Counted from the stretch's first letter, positions 49,001-57,879 are shown. The stretch is DNA of 64,000 nucleotides from CAVQBP01 sp963848195 (GCA_963848195.1 CAWKCY010000024.1:310001-374000), one strand, 5' to 3'. Translations and numbers: made by a program. The notes: generated by a model not told the origin, from the letters alone.

Positions 49001-50869
49001 TTCTTTTTGGGCTTTCATTTCAGTTAATTCATCTAGAAGAATGTTTTTTTCTTCTGAAGATTTAGAAACTTCCAATTGCAGTTCGGAAATCCTGTTTGTT
49101 AATCCTTTTAATTCAAATTCCTTTTGAACTTTAAAATTCTTTAATTCAGTTAAAGTATTGTTATTTATTTCTGTTGAATTGGATAATTCTGATTCGAGAT
49201 TAATAATTTTTTCTTGTAAGTTCTTAATCTGTAATTCGTTGTGAGATTTAATTCTTTTTAGTTCATTAAACAGGATATCTTTTTCTTCAGAAGTTTTGGA
49301 AGATTCGGATTCCAATTCAATAATTTTTTCATTTAATTCATTGATACGGGCTTCTTTTTCGGATTTAATAATATTAAGCTCGATAATAAGATTATTTTTA
49401 ACTTCAATTGATTTAGAAAATTCTGATTCAAGATCAGTAATTTTTTCGGTTAATTCTTTTGTTATTATTTCATTTTTAGATTTGATTCTATTTAATTCAA
49501 TAAGAAGAGTATTCTTTTCTTCTGAAGAATTTGAGATTTCGGATTCAAGTTCCGAAATCTTATCTGTTAATTCATTTAATTCTAATCCTTTTTGAAAACT
49601 AAGCTTACTGAGTTCATTTTCATGGTTTTTAATCTCATTTATTAATGCTGCTTGTTCTTCAACAGCTTTTTGTTTTTGATTAATTTCCTTTTGTGCTGAA
49701 TTGAATTTATTTCTTAAATCCGTTAATTCATTTTTAAGCTTGTTTCTTTCTTCTTCATTAATTTCCTGAAATTGAAGCAGAGATTTTTCGCTGGAGAGTA
49801 AGTGGGCAATTTTTAATTGATTTTTATTTATTATTTCTTCTAATTCTTCATTTTTCCGTGTGAGTATTTCATTTTCAGTTTTATTTAGCTGGATATCTTT
49901 TTCTTTAATAATTAAATTTTTAACTTCAATTTCCTTTTGCAAAGAATTCAACTCGCTGCTTAAACTTGAAATTTCAGCAGTTAGATTTCTAATTTTTTCT
50001 TCATATTCATTTTTGATTAGGTCAAACTCTTTTTCTTTATCCAGTAATTTTTGAATTTCATCTGCAAGTTTTACTATTTCTGCTTCTTTTTCTTTTATTA
50101 GACCGGAATAATTTAATATTTTTGATTTATCAGAGAACACCTGTTTTTCCAGTGTAACCAATTTTGAATTTTGTTCATCTACTTTTGTTTTAAATCCATT
50201 TTCAGACGCAAGTAATTTCTCAATTTGCTCTTTTTGATTTTCAATCAAGATATTCAGCTCATTACTTGAAAACTGGTACTTCTCAATGCGCGTATTCAAC
50301 TGGTTAATTAAATCTTTTTGATTATTTATATAATTATCTTTTTCAGTTCTGGCTTTTTCAAGATTAATAACTAGTTCATTATAATCTTCTATCTTTTTAT
50401 TTAATTCTTTAATCAACTCATCCCGTTCTTTATTCCTGAAATTCTCAATTAAAGTATCAAACTGATTTGACATTTCGGGATCAGTATCTTCATAAAATTT
50501 CTTTATGTTATTAACAATTACATTATGCTTTTTAATTATTACTTCTAAATCATCTTTATAAAGTTGTGCGATATGGGAATCTTTAACAACAACAGCTACT
50601 GAGTTACTTTTTTCTTGTAAAAAACATTCCGCTCCAAGAAAATCATTCTCAGATAAAATTAAAGAAAGGGTCTTATCAGATACTCTTTTCTTCAGAAGAT
50701 TTATTTCACCATCAATAATCAAATAAAGCGAATTTGAAGTCTCTCCTTTTCGTAAGAGAAATTCGCCTTCTTTCATATCTATATAGTTAAATTTGACATT
50801 TTCAAAATCTATATTTGTATTGAAAAAAAGTTTGTTATTTTTAATAGAAGCAACTACATGATCTTGCAT
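46034..50869 (-). CDS. Giant protein: cNMP-binding-like domain, very long coiled coil, STAS domain
   Basis: 1611 residues. Residues 1-115 are a cyclic-nucleotide-binding (CAP_ED-like) fold: MKEGEFLLRKGETSNSLYLI, IDGEINLLKK, and GAECFLQEKSNSVAVVV. The Arg of the usual phosphate-binding cassette (PRSA) is replaced by EKSNS, so ligand binding may be lost or altered. About residues 135-1420 are uninterrupted Lys/Glu/Leu/Asn coiled coil, including ten 39-residue repeats. A low-complexity linker leads to a STAS domain (about 1505-1611: ISIINVNLSRATLEIASSFG, CEFVDSTILGVLVN), with Ser1555 at the position phosphorylated in SpoIIAA-type antagonists. No signal peptide or membrane helix is present. The role is unknown; a cytoplasmic scaffold linking a sensor-like head to a partner-switch module is inferred. 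Confidence 0.85.
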   Translation of the reverse strand: MQDHVVASIKNNKLFFNTNIDFENVKFNYIDMKEGEFLLRKGETSNSLYLIIDGEINLLKKRVSDKTLSLILSENDFLGAECFLQEKSNSVAVVVKDSHIAQLYKDDLEVIIKKHNVIVNNIKKFYEDTDPEMSNQFDTLIENFRNKERDELIKELNKKIEDYNELVINLEKARTEKDNYINNQKDLINQLNTRIEKYQFSSNELNILIENQKEQIEKLLASENGFKTKVDEQNSKLVTLEKQVFSDKSKILNYSGLIKEKEAEIVKLADEIQKLLDKEKEFDLIKNEYEEKIRNLTAEISSLSSELNSLQKEIEVKNLIIKEKDIQLNKTENEILTRKNEELEEIINKNQLKIAHLLSSEKSLLQFQEINEEERNKLKNELTDLRNKFNSAQKEINQKQKAVEEQAALINEIKNHENELSKLSFQKGLELNELTDKISELESEISNSSEEKNTLLIELNRIKSKNEIITKELTEKITDLESEFSKSIEVKNNLIIELNIIKSEKEARINELNEKIIELESESSKTSEEKDILFNELKRIKSHNELQIKNLQEKIINLESELSNSTEINNNTLTELKNFKVQKEFELKGLTNRISELQLEVSKSSEEKNILLDELTEMKAQKELQIKGLSDKISNLESEFSRTREDNNNLIIELNNLKTEKEIQLKELTTNITRLNSELSKSSEEKKDLLNELNEFRYQNELQVKDLFDKISGLELEVSKSSEDKNNLLIELKEISSRGEVQANILTEKIAELESKVLNITEENNNLINELNEIGSQKESQLKDLSEKINGLKSELSKVSESNNNLLNDLNTKIENYKELKENLNLKLQENERVLNEKEITLQNHKEELSKVNQLLSDAEKQSEFLKTEIGELARYKSEFNSMEIEKNNAVNTLNEKILYLENENKVLKTEVSGSENEIQKLINEIANLNVQISSLNKREEEKARLFENQDLRIIELENIEAGFKESELKKNEEIQNLLRQIENLKTVLEKSELQLRQKEDALRKNEETIKKLKEQEIPYQKRDRENALLIQELEQKVIENKQNCEELNKTAKQQELVIIEQSLEIENYESRENEFQKLKLEKNKTISRQNDQIEDLIEKEKYYKNIEHKKEEIIQKQISRIIELENNEKTYRDQLRKIESELNGRIKAAADFDGTQKSKEYELEINRLSEELSSRNNCLTKLKNDIEEHINKKEEIEKTKNRIIENLEKEITQKNELINDLNLQNDRKVNEQNSQSIESLNLTIGSLQEEVNNLINQKEELLKNTELLKSDKLELLDKNKELDGRLQKIFSEMSSLKKVTSDIVAQKSRMDSELEKFDSSLAIKEHELKDKENKLNQLENIIAQLNNSPSKDSENDVKEKLEEFQIEIRQLKKQLEEKIFIGEQQSSIIENQAQKIAELEAQKILSRKNQIFESEKPSFNIDKENLKVDKSNNLHVESHATKEKDGYTKVEGKIEISNNNENKSVLGEDNKKTKDSENPFLSSSKSISLEQVSSFQESGSFEHLQYGEISIINVNLSRATLEIASSFGEFLNKILRQNYNKLVVNMSNCEFVDSTILGVLVNTLKKASAANGDLRIVWSEQNENSMFYVTRMDKVFMIFSNLNDAVKSYL
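48440..49610 (-). repeat. 117-bp (39-residue) internal tandem repeats in the coiled-coil gene
   Basis: About ten consecutive 39-residue units align without gaps. Typical starts are ELNRIKSKNE, ELNIIKSEKE, ELKRIKSHNE, ELTEMKAQKE, ELNNLKTEKE and ELNEFRYQNE. Typical centres are EKITDLESEFSKS, EKIIELESESSKT and DKISNLESEFSRT. At the DNA level they are imperfect 117-bp repeats. The period is not a multiple of 7, so each unit includes a hendecad or skip. Confidence 0.8.
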
Positions 50870-51256
50870 AAAGAACCCATTTAGATTAGAAAATAAAAGA
50901 AAAATTTATAATAAATCAATTTTATCCACTAAATAAAATCAAATTTCATGCCGTTACTTATTCAACTTTTAACTTTTCATAAAACGTAAAATTTTCTAGT
51001 TAACATAAAATAAAGTGATCAATTTTCAACAATAATCTAAAATTAGACATTCTATCAATTTAAAAATTACTAACTATTTTATTTAATTGATATTATGGTA
51101 TTCTTTTTGAGGAAATTCTATTGGGGTGCTCCTAATCATCTTCCTTTTACTTTAAGACTTTTTTCTTTGTATGTATTAAAATTTTTGTTAAAATTCACAA
51201 CAAGAAATTTAGACCCATATTATTTTATCTATAAAAATTATAATAGCAGGGATTAT
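50870..51256. other. Divergent promoter region, coiled-coil gene / SGNH hydrolase
   Basis: 387 bp of very AT-rich sequence between divergently transcribed genes. An in-frame extension of the hydrolase back to 51095 lacks a signal-peptide character and is not included. No hairpin or conserved site was found. It should contain both promoters. Confidence 0.5.
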
Positions 51257-52663
51257 ATGGTTGTAAATTTCTACAATAATGATGTAAAATGTAGAATATC
51301 TTTTCTAATTATTATTTTCATTATAATTAATTCTTCTCTAATTTTCTCTCAAAAAGTAAGAATAATGCCGTTAGGAGATTCAATCACCAGGGATAGTTTT
51401 GGTGATAACCCGCGGCCTGATTCAATTTTAACTGGGTATCGTCAACTTTTGTGGCAATTGCTACAGTCTCAAAATTATCCTGTTGATTTTATCGGCAGCG
51501 ATTCTTCAGGATATGGCGTTATTCCTAAATTTGATCCAAATAATGCAGGATTCGGCGGATATTCCACCAAACAACTATTAAACTTATTAAAAACCGGATA
51601 TGATGTTTCGGGAAACCAAGTAACTCAAGGACCTTATTTTAATTATTATAAAGCCGACATAATTTTGCTTCATATAGGAACAAATGAATTAGATACAGCA
51701 ACTGCAGATCTTGAGGAATTGCTTAATTATATCGATAATTTTCAGGACACCACGAATTCTATAATATGGGTAATTTTAGCTAAGATCATTAATCGAGCAC
51801 CTTATAGCTTAGCTACAACCGAATACAATTCTAATATTCAAAAAATGGCTGAAAAAAGAATTAAAAATGGGGATCATTTAAAAATAGTAGATATGGAAAA
51901 AAATGCCGGATTTATATATCAGATAGATACAGTTGCCCCATACAACAATGGAGACATGTATGATTATCTTCATCCAAATAATCGAGGGTATGGAAAAATG
52001 GCATCACTTTTCTATGATACATTGAGAGTTTTATTGAACCAAATTATCCCGGTAGAATTGAACCGTTTTTATTATAGTACTGATAAAGATAGTGTTATGT
52101 TATATTGGGAAACAGCTTTAGAATTGAATAATTATGGATTTGTAATTGAAAGATCCGCAGGAGATGGTATCTGGCAAAGTATAGATTTTATAAGGGGTAA
52201 AGACAATAGTAATAAAATTCAAAAATATTTTTATCAGGATGTTCCCACTCAGCCTTTCGCTCATAATTATATGTATAGACTAAGGCAAATAGAAAACAAC
52301 GGTACATCTCAATATATTGCCCAGTTAAATGTAAATATAAACAAAACCACATCTATTGATAGTATAACTTACAGTATACCGAAATATTTTAAATTAGAGC
52401 AGAATTATCCGAATCCGTTTAATCCAACTACAATAATAAGATACAGCATCCCTAAAGAAAGCAAAGTAAGTATTGAAATATATAATTCTTTAGGTCAAAA
52501 GGTTTTTACATTAGTTGATGAAAGAGAAGGGGCAGGTATATATGAAAAAATGCTGAATGCTCAAAATCTATCTTCAGGGGTTTATTTTTATATCTTTAAA
52601 GCTTTTCCGGAGGATGGACAAAACCCTATTAATTTGTCAAAGAAGATGATATTAATTAAATAA
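51257..52663 (+). CDS. SGNH/GDSL hydrolase with type IX secretion sorting tail
   Basis: 468 residues from the ATG at 51257, which starts a signal peptide (CRISFLIIIFIIINSSLIFS). The catalytic Ser is in RIMPLGDSITRD, the block III Asn in HIGTNELD, and the Asp-His pair in YDYLHPNNRGYGKMA. A beta-rich linker domain follows. The last 80 or so residues are a type A T9SS signal: LEQNYPNPFNPTTIIRYSIP, SLGQKVFTLVDE, LSSGVYFYIF, ending KKMILIK. It is an esterase or acetylesterase exported across the outer membrane, probably acting on polysaccharide acyl groups. Confidence 0.93.
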   Translation: MVVNFYNNDVKCRISFLIIIFIIINSSLIFSQKVRIMPLGDSITRDSFGDNPRPDSILTGYRQLLWQLLQSQNYPVDFIGSDSSGYGVIPKFDPNNAGFGGYSTKQLLNLLKTGYDVSGNQVTQGPYFNYYKADIILLHIGTNELDTATADLEELLNYIDNFQDTTNSIIWVILAKIINRAPYSLATTEYNSNIQKMAEKRIKNGDHLKIVDMEKNAGFIYQIDTVAPYNNGDMYDYLHPNNRGYGKMASLFYDTLRVLLNQIIPVELNRFYYSTDKDSVMLYWETALELNNYGFVIERSAGDGIWQSIDFIRGKDNSNKIQKYFYQDVPTQPFAHNYMYRLRQIENNGTSQYIAQLNVNINKTTSIDSITYSIPKYFKLEQNYPNPFNPTTIIRYSIPKESKVSIEIYNSLGQKVFTLVDEREGAGIYEKMLNAQNLSSGVYFYIFKAFPEDGQNPINLSKKMILIK

Positions 52664-52741
52664 GATTTCACAGATTTTAGATTTTTAGTTATATGAAAAT
52701 TTAGGTGCGAATACTATATTATATTAAAAGGGAAAAACTGC

Positions 52742-52984
52742 TTAATATTTCGTTAAAATTAAGTCTATTGCTTTATTATAGTCTTTAACAGCTTCATTGT
52801 GTCTTCCAATTGATGATTTAGCATCACCACGTTTTAAATAAGCTTCTGCAAAATCAGGTGAGAATTCGATTGCTTTATCAAAATCTTTAATAGAAAACTC
52901 ATATTCATTTAATTTTAATTTGAAATTTCCACTTTTAAAAAACTCTACTGCTTTTTTTGTAATATACTTGCTTCCTGATTTCAT
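52742..52984 (-). CDS. Short TPR protein
   Basis: 80 residues from the ATG at 52984, which has AGGA just upstream. The longer frame to 53071 starts with an unlikely leader. Two TPR units: EYEFSIKDFDKAIEFSPDF then AEAYLKRGDAKSSIGRHNEA, with VKDYNKAIDLI after. It is a mini-TPR likely to mediate protein contacts. The partner is unknown. Confidence 0.6.
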   Translation of the reverse strand: MKSGSKYITKKAVEFFKSGNFKLKLNEYEFSIKDFDKAIEFSPDFAEAYLKRGDAKSSIGRHNEAVKDYNKAIDLILTKY

Positions 52985-53192
52985 TAATTTTCCTAATATT
53001 ATAAGATAAGCATAATTTAATCGGAAATAATTTAGTTGCTGTGATTTTCTTAAGGGCATGATAAAAATCATATTAAAATAATTTCAATAAAATAGTTTAA
53101 GAAAAAAATGAATAGTATTTGAAGAAGTTCTAATAAAAATTAGAAAATTAAAATAGGTTTGTTCGGTTCATATAATAGGTAAAATCAAAGAA

Positions 53193-53381
53193 TTAATTTT
53201 CAGAATAAACGATTGAATTAACCGTATGTTCAGAAAGGAAATACTTGTCTGCAAGAACAACTAAAGCCTCTCTGTTCTTTTTCCCTTCTTTTTTCATTTG
53301 CTGAAAGTCTCTCTGAATTTCTTTATTCCTTTTTAACAACTTTTCATTTGCCCTATATTTTTTTTGTTTTCCATTCTCCAT
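53193..53381 (-). CDS. Small basic HTH-like protein
   Basis: 62 residues from the ATG at 53381 (a GTG is 9 bases upstream). A very basic N-terminus (KQKKYRANEKLLKRNKEIQ) leads to a probable helix-turn-helix, REALVVLADKYFLSEHTVNS. It lies 20 bp from a second small gene of similar build on the same strand. No family is recognised, and a DNA-binding role is inferred from shape only. Confidence 0.5.
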   Translation of the reverse strand: MENGKQKKYRANEKLLKRNKEIQRDFQQMKKEGKKNREALVVLADKYFLSEHTVNSIVYSEN

Positions 53382-53400
53382 GATCTTCACACAAAATATA

Positions 53401-53673
53401 TCAATTAAATTCTTTATATGATTTTGGAGGGTGATGTACTATTTTTCTTATCGTTTCAAATTGCAGATATGGATAGTCCTGTCTAATAATATCTATTGCA
53501 TCACTCACCCGGTATTTTTTTAACCTTAGCGATTTGAATCTTTTTCTTATAAGCCTGTCTCTTAATGAAGTTTCATTGAACAGCCCTTTGCTTTTGAGCA
53601 AATTATAAATCTCATTACTAATGAGATCACTAAGAGGATTTAATTCTAATTCATTAGGATTTAATTCTTCCAT
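53401..53673 (-). CDS. Small HTH-like protein, neighbour of the previous gene
   Basis: 90 residues. The N-terminal acidic stretch ELNPNELELNPLSDLISNEI is followed by basic RDRLIRKRFKSLRLKKYRVS and then DAIDIIRQDYPYLQFETIRK IVHHP, where AIDII...LQFETIRKIV has the spacing of a helix-turn-helix. GGAG-like bases (AAGGAGATAG) precede the start at good distance. It is cotranscribed with the 62-residue gene 20 bp downstream. Confidence 0.55.
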   Translation of the reverse strand: MEELNPNELELNPLSDLISNEIYNLLKSKGLFNETSLRDRLIRKRFKSLRLKKYRVSDAIDIIRQDYPYLQFETIRKIVHHPPKSYKEFN

Positions 53674-53812
53674 AGCACTATCTCCTTAAATTTCAATTTA
53701 ATAATTCAAATTTTGAATTTTTAATTCAAGTACATATTCATGCTGTAAAAATTTAATTAGATGAAAAAAGGGGTTTATAAGTACATATATATGCGGTGTG
53801 ATAAAAAGTTGA

Positions 53813-54448
53813 CTAAATAATCTTCTTTCTAATTGCTTTTGCGACAGCTTCGGATTGTGAATGAACGTGTAATTTTTTATAAATATTTCTTATATGATGT
53901 CTTACAGTATCTACACTTATAAATAATTTATCTCCAATTTCCTGATAACTTTGACCATTCGAAAGTTGATATAAAACTTCTTTTTCCCTGTTGGATAAAG
54001 AGAATTCATTATCTACTGCAAGATTTTTTTCTTTTTGAAATTCATTAATTACCTGGCGAGCAATTTGGGAGCTCATAGGTGAACCGCCTTCATAAACATC
54101 TTTAATTGCTTCCAACAAACGCGAAGGCGGGGTTTTTTTAACCAAATAACCGCATGCACCGGCACAAAGAGCTTGAAAGACTACTTCGCTTTCTTCATAT
54201 ATTGTAAGCATCAAAATATTCAAGTCTGGTTTGGTCTCTTTGGCTTTTTTTAATGCTTCTATCCCGTTCATTCCAGGTAAACCAATATCCATTAAAACTA
54301 CATCCATTTTAAAGGAAGAGAGTTGTTCTAAAAATTTTTCAGAAGAAGAATACATGCCGACACATTTATATCCTTCCGTTCCATTAATTAGGGCACCAAG
54401 ACCCTCTCGAATGGTATTATTATCTTCTATTATTACTACATTTATCAT
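53813..54448 (-). CDS. LuxR/NarL-family response regulator
   Basis: 211 residues. The receiver has NVVIIEDNNTIREGL, phosphoacceptor Asp54 in VVLMDIGLPG, and GYLVKKTPPSRLLEAI with the Lys. The output is a LuxR-type HTH: LSNREKEVLYQLSNGQSYQE then SVDTVRHHIRNIYKKLHVHS. It is 5 bp behind the propeller sensor kinase, its likely partner. The kinase also belongs to the HisKA_3/NarX type that usually works with NarL regulators. Confidence 0.95.
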   Translation of the reverse strand: MINVVIIEDNNTIREGLGALINGTEGYKCVGMYSSSEKFLEQLSSFKMDVVLMDIGLPGMNGIEALKKAKETKPDLNILMLTIYEESEVVFQALCAGACGYLVKKTPPSRLLEAIKDVYEGGSPMSSQIARQVINEFQKEKNLAVDNEFSLSNREKEVLYQLSNGQSYQEIGDKLFISVDTVRHHIRNIYKKLHVHSQSEAVAKAIRKKII

Positions 54449-54453
54449 AAATA

Positions 54454-57400
54454 TTATTTATTAATAAAATATTTGATTTTGTTTATATTATTTACTTTAA
54501 TGAAAAAATGGACTGTTGTACCACCTTTATTATTTTTTTCCCAATCAACTTTTCCGCCAATCAGTTCGGCGCGTTTGCGCATATTGGTTAAACCGTTACC
54601 GAAATTATCGTAAATGTTTTTTAATCCAATACCATCATCACTTAATTCTATATCAATTTGATTGCCCTGAATATTTGTTTCTAATTCTATACTACTGCAT
54701 TTACTATGTTTTATACAATTATTTATTCCTTCTTTGAAAATTAAATAAAGGTTTTGTCTAAAATCCATAGGTAATTTTATATCCTCCAATTTTTCCAGAT
54801 TTGAAGTTCTTAATCTTATATTTATCGATTCTAGAAAATCGCTATAGGAATCCTTAAGTCTCAAAATTAAATCATATAGAGAGTCTTTCTTCGGATTTAC
54901 AACCCATACTATATCACTCATGTTATCAATCAATTGGCGAGCTTTTTCACTGATTTTTTTTAATTCCTCAGGATGCTTCTCGTAATTTCCATTTAGATTA
55001 TTTTCCGCAAGCTCACTTAAAATAGATATTTCGGTTAAACCTGAGCCTATATTGTCATGAAGATCTGCAGCAAGCTTGGTTTTCAATCTTTCAATTGAGA
55101 GCAGATTTTTGATTCTTATTGTACTTAAATAGTAAATAACCAAGCTTCCCGCAAAAAGACATATTATTATAAACCACCAGGTTTTCCAAAAAGGTGGGAG
55201 AATAGTAATATGTACTTTAACACCTATTGAATTCCAAATCCTATCATTATTTGAACCTTTAACGATGAATATATATTCTCCCGGAGATAAATTTGTGTAA
55301 TTAGCACTTCGGTAGTTTGCATCTACAAAGTGCCATTCATTTTCAAATCCTGCTAATTTATAGGAATAATGATTATCCTTAGGGTTGGAATAATCCAACG
55401 CCGCAAATTCAAATGAAATAAAATTTTCACTATAAGCCAAAGAAATATTATGTTTTTCGCCCATTAATGGTTTATTAAAGATCTTTACAGATGTAATTAC
55501 AACCGGAGGTATGTAAGGATTATTTTGTACGCTATCAGGAAAAAAATAATTAAGTCCATTTATTCCACCGAAGAACATTTCTCCTTCTTTGGATTTGAAA
55601 TATGCACCACCACTGAATTCAATACTTTGCAAACCATCTTGAAGTCCAAAATGTGTTATATTTTCATTCTCAATATTAAATCTATAAATTCCATTATCGC
55701 TGCTCATCCATAAATTTTTATTATTATCTTCCAGAATACCGTAGACAACATCACAGTTTAATCCGTTCTTTTTTTTATACCTATAGAATAAATTATGAAT
55801 CCTGTCAAATTTATTTAATCCTCCGCCGTAAGTACCGATCCATAAAGTCCCTTTTGAATCCTCATAAATAGATAATACTCTATTATCACTTAAACTATGT
55901 TCATCCAGTGGGTCATTCATATAGTGTCTAAAACTTCTTGTTTTTTTATTAAATTTATTTAAACCACCCCCAAAGGTACCTATCCAAAAAGTTCCTTCTC
56001 TATCTTTAAACAAAGTATAAACTCTATTATCACTCAGACTGTTTGGATCGGATTCATTATTTATAAAATGTTCAAATTCTATTTTGTTATTTTTGGGATT
56101 TGGGAGTTTAAATTTATTCAAACCACCTGTAAATGTAGCTAACCATACATTGGAGTCAGAATCAATAAGAATATCCTGTATCTGATTTGCTCCTATACTA
56201 TAGGGATCTTTGGAATTATGTATGTAAGAAATAAATTTTCCGGATTTTGGATCAAATTTATCCAGACCTCCGCTATATGTCCCAATCCAGAGAATTCCGT
56301 ATTTATCTTCTGCTATAGATCTTATATGATTATCACTTATGCTTAATGGGTTGAAGGTATTATGAAGGTAATGATAAAATTTATTTTTTCTGATATCAAA
56401 TTTATTTAATCCTCCTCTGTAAGTTCCGATCCAAAGGTCTTTATGTTCATCTTGATGAATAGCCCATACCACATCATCACTTAAACTGTTTTGATTGGAA
56501 GGTTCATACTTAATCTGTTCAAATTTTACTTTGTTGATTTCGAGTTTACTTATTCCGGTACCAAGGTGAGTTCCAGCCCATATAATTCCCGATCTATCAC
56601 TACACAAAGAGATCACATCATTTCCTGCAAGTGAATTTTCATCCATTGGATCATGTTCAAAGTGTGTAAATTTATTTCTTTTTATATCAAATCTGGTTAG
56701 GCCATCTCCAAAAGTTCCAAGCCAAAGACATTTTTGTCTGTCCTGGAGAATAACCATAATGGAATTATTCCCGATGTTGTTCCTTTCGTTATCATTTTTT
56801 ATATAATGTTTAAATTCTGCTTTAGAAGGCTCTAAATATTTTTGATCAGCAGTCAATTCATTCAATCCTCCATTATATGTCCCAATCCACAGATTATTAT
56901 TGTTATCCTCAAATAATGCAACGATCTTATTATCGCTCAAGGAATTTTTTATTGAAGTAATATTTCGATAATGTAAAAAAGTTAACCCTTCATTTTCTTT
57001 CCATATTTTATTATTTTGATATATTAAACCGGAACTCTTTACAACTCTATTTAATCCTCCGCCGAAAGTGCCAATCCAAACAGTACCTTCTTTATCAATT
57101 AAGATTTTCATTATTCTATTATAATTTAAACCGTCAGGATTATTTTCTTTAAAATAATAATGCCGAATTGCACCGGTATTTTTGTTAAATATTAATAGAC
57201 CTTTTCCCCAAGTCCCCAGCCATAGGTTGTTATCATTATCTTCAGCTATTGTAGTAATAGAATTATTATCATTCCTGGAAAAAATTATGGGGTATTCATA
57301 ATATTCATTTTCCTGTGCAGGAATCGGGCTTATAATGTTCTGTGTACTATAATGGATAAATGAACTTGTATTCCTGTCAAACTTATTTATCACACCTCTT

Positions 57401-57711
57401 GTTGTTCCAATCCACAAATTTCCTTGTTTATCTTCATAAAGCGAATTAATACCATTATCTGAAATAGATGTTGAATCATAAGGATTATTTGTAAATATTT
57501 TAAAATTATATCCATCGTACTTATTTAAGCCATTACTGGTACCGAACCACATAAATCCTTCATTATCTTGAATTATACAGTGGACAGTACTTTGTGAGAG
57601 ACCATCTTCTAAGCCTAATCTTTTTGAAATATAAGCGTTGTTTTTTGTATATAAAAAGTTTAGGGGGAGAATTAATAAAAGTAGAATTGAAATTATTCTG
57701 TTTTTATTCAT
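54454..57711 (-). CDS. Two-component-regulator propeller histidine kinase (HisKA_3)
   Basis: 1085 residues from the ATG at 57711 (MNKNRIISILLLLILPLNFL is a signal/anchor); an upstream ATG adds 8 residues. The periplasmic part has two seven-bladed propellers worth of Reg_prop repeats, recognisable by LWIGTYRGGLNKFD, FWIGTFGGGLNKFN and similar. It is followed by a Y_Y_Y domain (FEFAALDYSNPKDNHYSYKL), one membrane helix (WWFIIICLFAGSLVIYYLST), then HisKA_3 with the phosphoacceptor His in LAADLHDNIGSGLTE, and HATPase with SDDGIGL and GNGLTNMRKRAE. This architecture in Bacteroidota senses extracellular glycans or breakdown products. The regulator is 5 bp downstream. Confidence 0.94.
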   Translation of the reverse strand: MNKNRIISILLLLILPLNFLYTKNNAYISKRLGLEDGLSQSTVHCIIQDNEGFMWFGTSNGLNKYDGYNFKIFTNNPYDSTSISDNGINSLYEDKQGNLWIGTTRGVINKFDRNTSSFIHYSTQNIISPIPAQENEYYEYPIIFSRNDNNSITTIAEDNDNNLWLGTWGKGLLIFNKNTGAIRHYYFKENNPDGLNYNRIMKILIDKEGTVWIGTFGGGLNRVVKSSGLIYQNNKIWKENEGLTFLHYRNITSIKNSLSDNKIVALFEDNNNNLWIGTYNGGLNELTADQKYLEPSKAEFKHYIKNDNERNNIGNNSIMVILQDRQKCLWLGTFGDGLTRFDIKRNKFTHFEHDPMDENSLAGNDVISLCSDRSGIIWAGTHLGTGISKLEINKVKFEQIKYEPSNQNSLSDDVVWAIHQDEHKDLWIGTYRGGLNKFDIRKNKFYHYLHNTFNPLSISDNHIRSIAEDKYGILWIGTYSGGLDKFDPKSGKFISYIHNSKDPYSIGANQIQDILIDSDSNVWLATFTGGLNKFKLPNPKNNKIEFEHFINNESDPNSLSDNRVYTLFKDREGTFWIGTFGGGLNKFNKKTRSFRHYMNDPLDEHSLSDNRVLSIYEDSKGTLWIGTYGGGLNKFDRIHNLFYRYKKKNGLNCDVVYGILEDNNKNLWMSSDNGIYRFNIENENITHFGLQDGLQSIEFSGGAYFKSKEGEMFFGGINGLNYFFPDSVQNNPYIPPVVITSVKIFNKPLMGEKHNISLAYSENFISFEFAALDYSNPKDNHYSYKLAGFENEWHFVDANYRSANYTNLSPGEYIFIVKGSNNDRIWNSIGVKVHITILPPFWKTWWFIIICLFAGSLVIYYLSTIRIKNLLSIERLKTKLAADLHDNIGSGLTEISILSELAENNLNGNYEKHPEELKKISEKARQLIDNMSDIVWVVNPKKDSLYDLILRLKDSYSDFLESINIRLRTSNLEKLEDIKLPMDFRQNLYLIFKEGINNCIKHSKCSSIELETNIQGNQIDIELSDDGIGLKNIYDNFGNGLTNMRKRAELIGGKVDWEKNNKGGTTVHFFIKVNNINKIKYFINK

Positions 57712-57814
57712 TATGATGCAGAAGTTTTTAAACAATTAAATTTTTTAACGAACAAGTCAATGTAAATAAAAATTGGAATCTATTACAATATTATCGTATA
57801 TGTTTCTAATATTA

Positions 57815-57828
57815 TGCATAATTATCCA
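57815..57828 (+). promoter_or_regulatory. Candidate ArgR box 1
   Basis: TGCATAATTATCCA matches the ARG-box core TGAATNNNNATTCA with two symmetric changes (A to C and T to C). It lies 240 bp upstream of argC. AT-rich background makes chance matches possible. Confidence 0.4.
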
Positions 57829-57865
57829 TAATGTATGGATTTATATTAGGATTTAGATAAATATA

Positions 57866-57879
57866 TGAAAATATATGCA
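57866..57879 (+). promoter_or_regulatory. Candidate ArgR box 2
   Basis: TGAAAATATATGCA matches the same core with two changes and ends 8 bp before the candidate -35 TTGACA. Its centre is 51 bp, about five helical turns, from that of box 1, which would place both on one face of the DNA. Confidence 0.4.

Noticed and set aside
47256..50054. Several plus-strand ORFs of 60-99 codons antisense to the coiled-coil gene
   Set aside because: They are Ser/Phe/Asn-rich mirror images of the Lys/Glu/Leu repeats on the other strand and have no start context or family.
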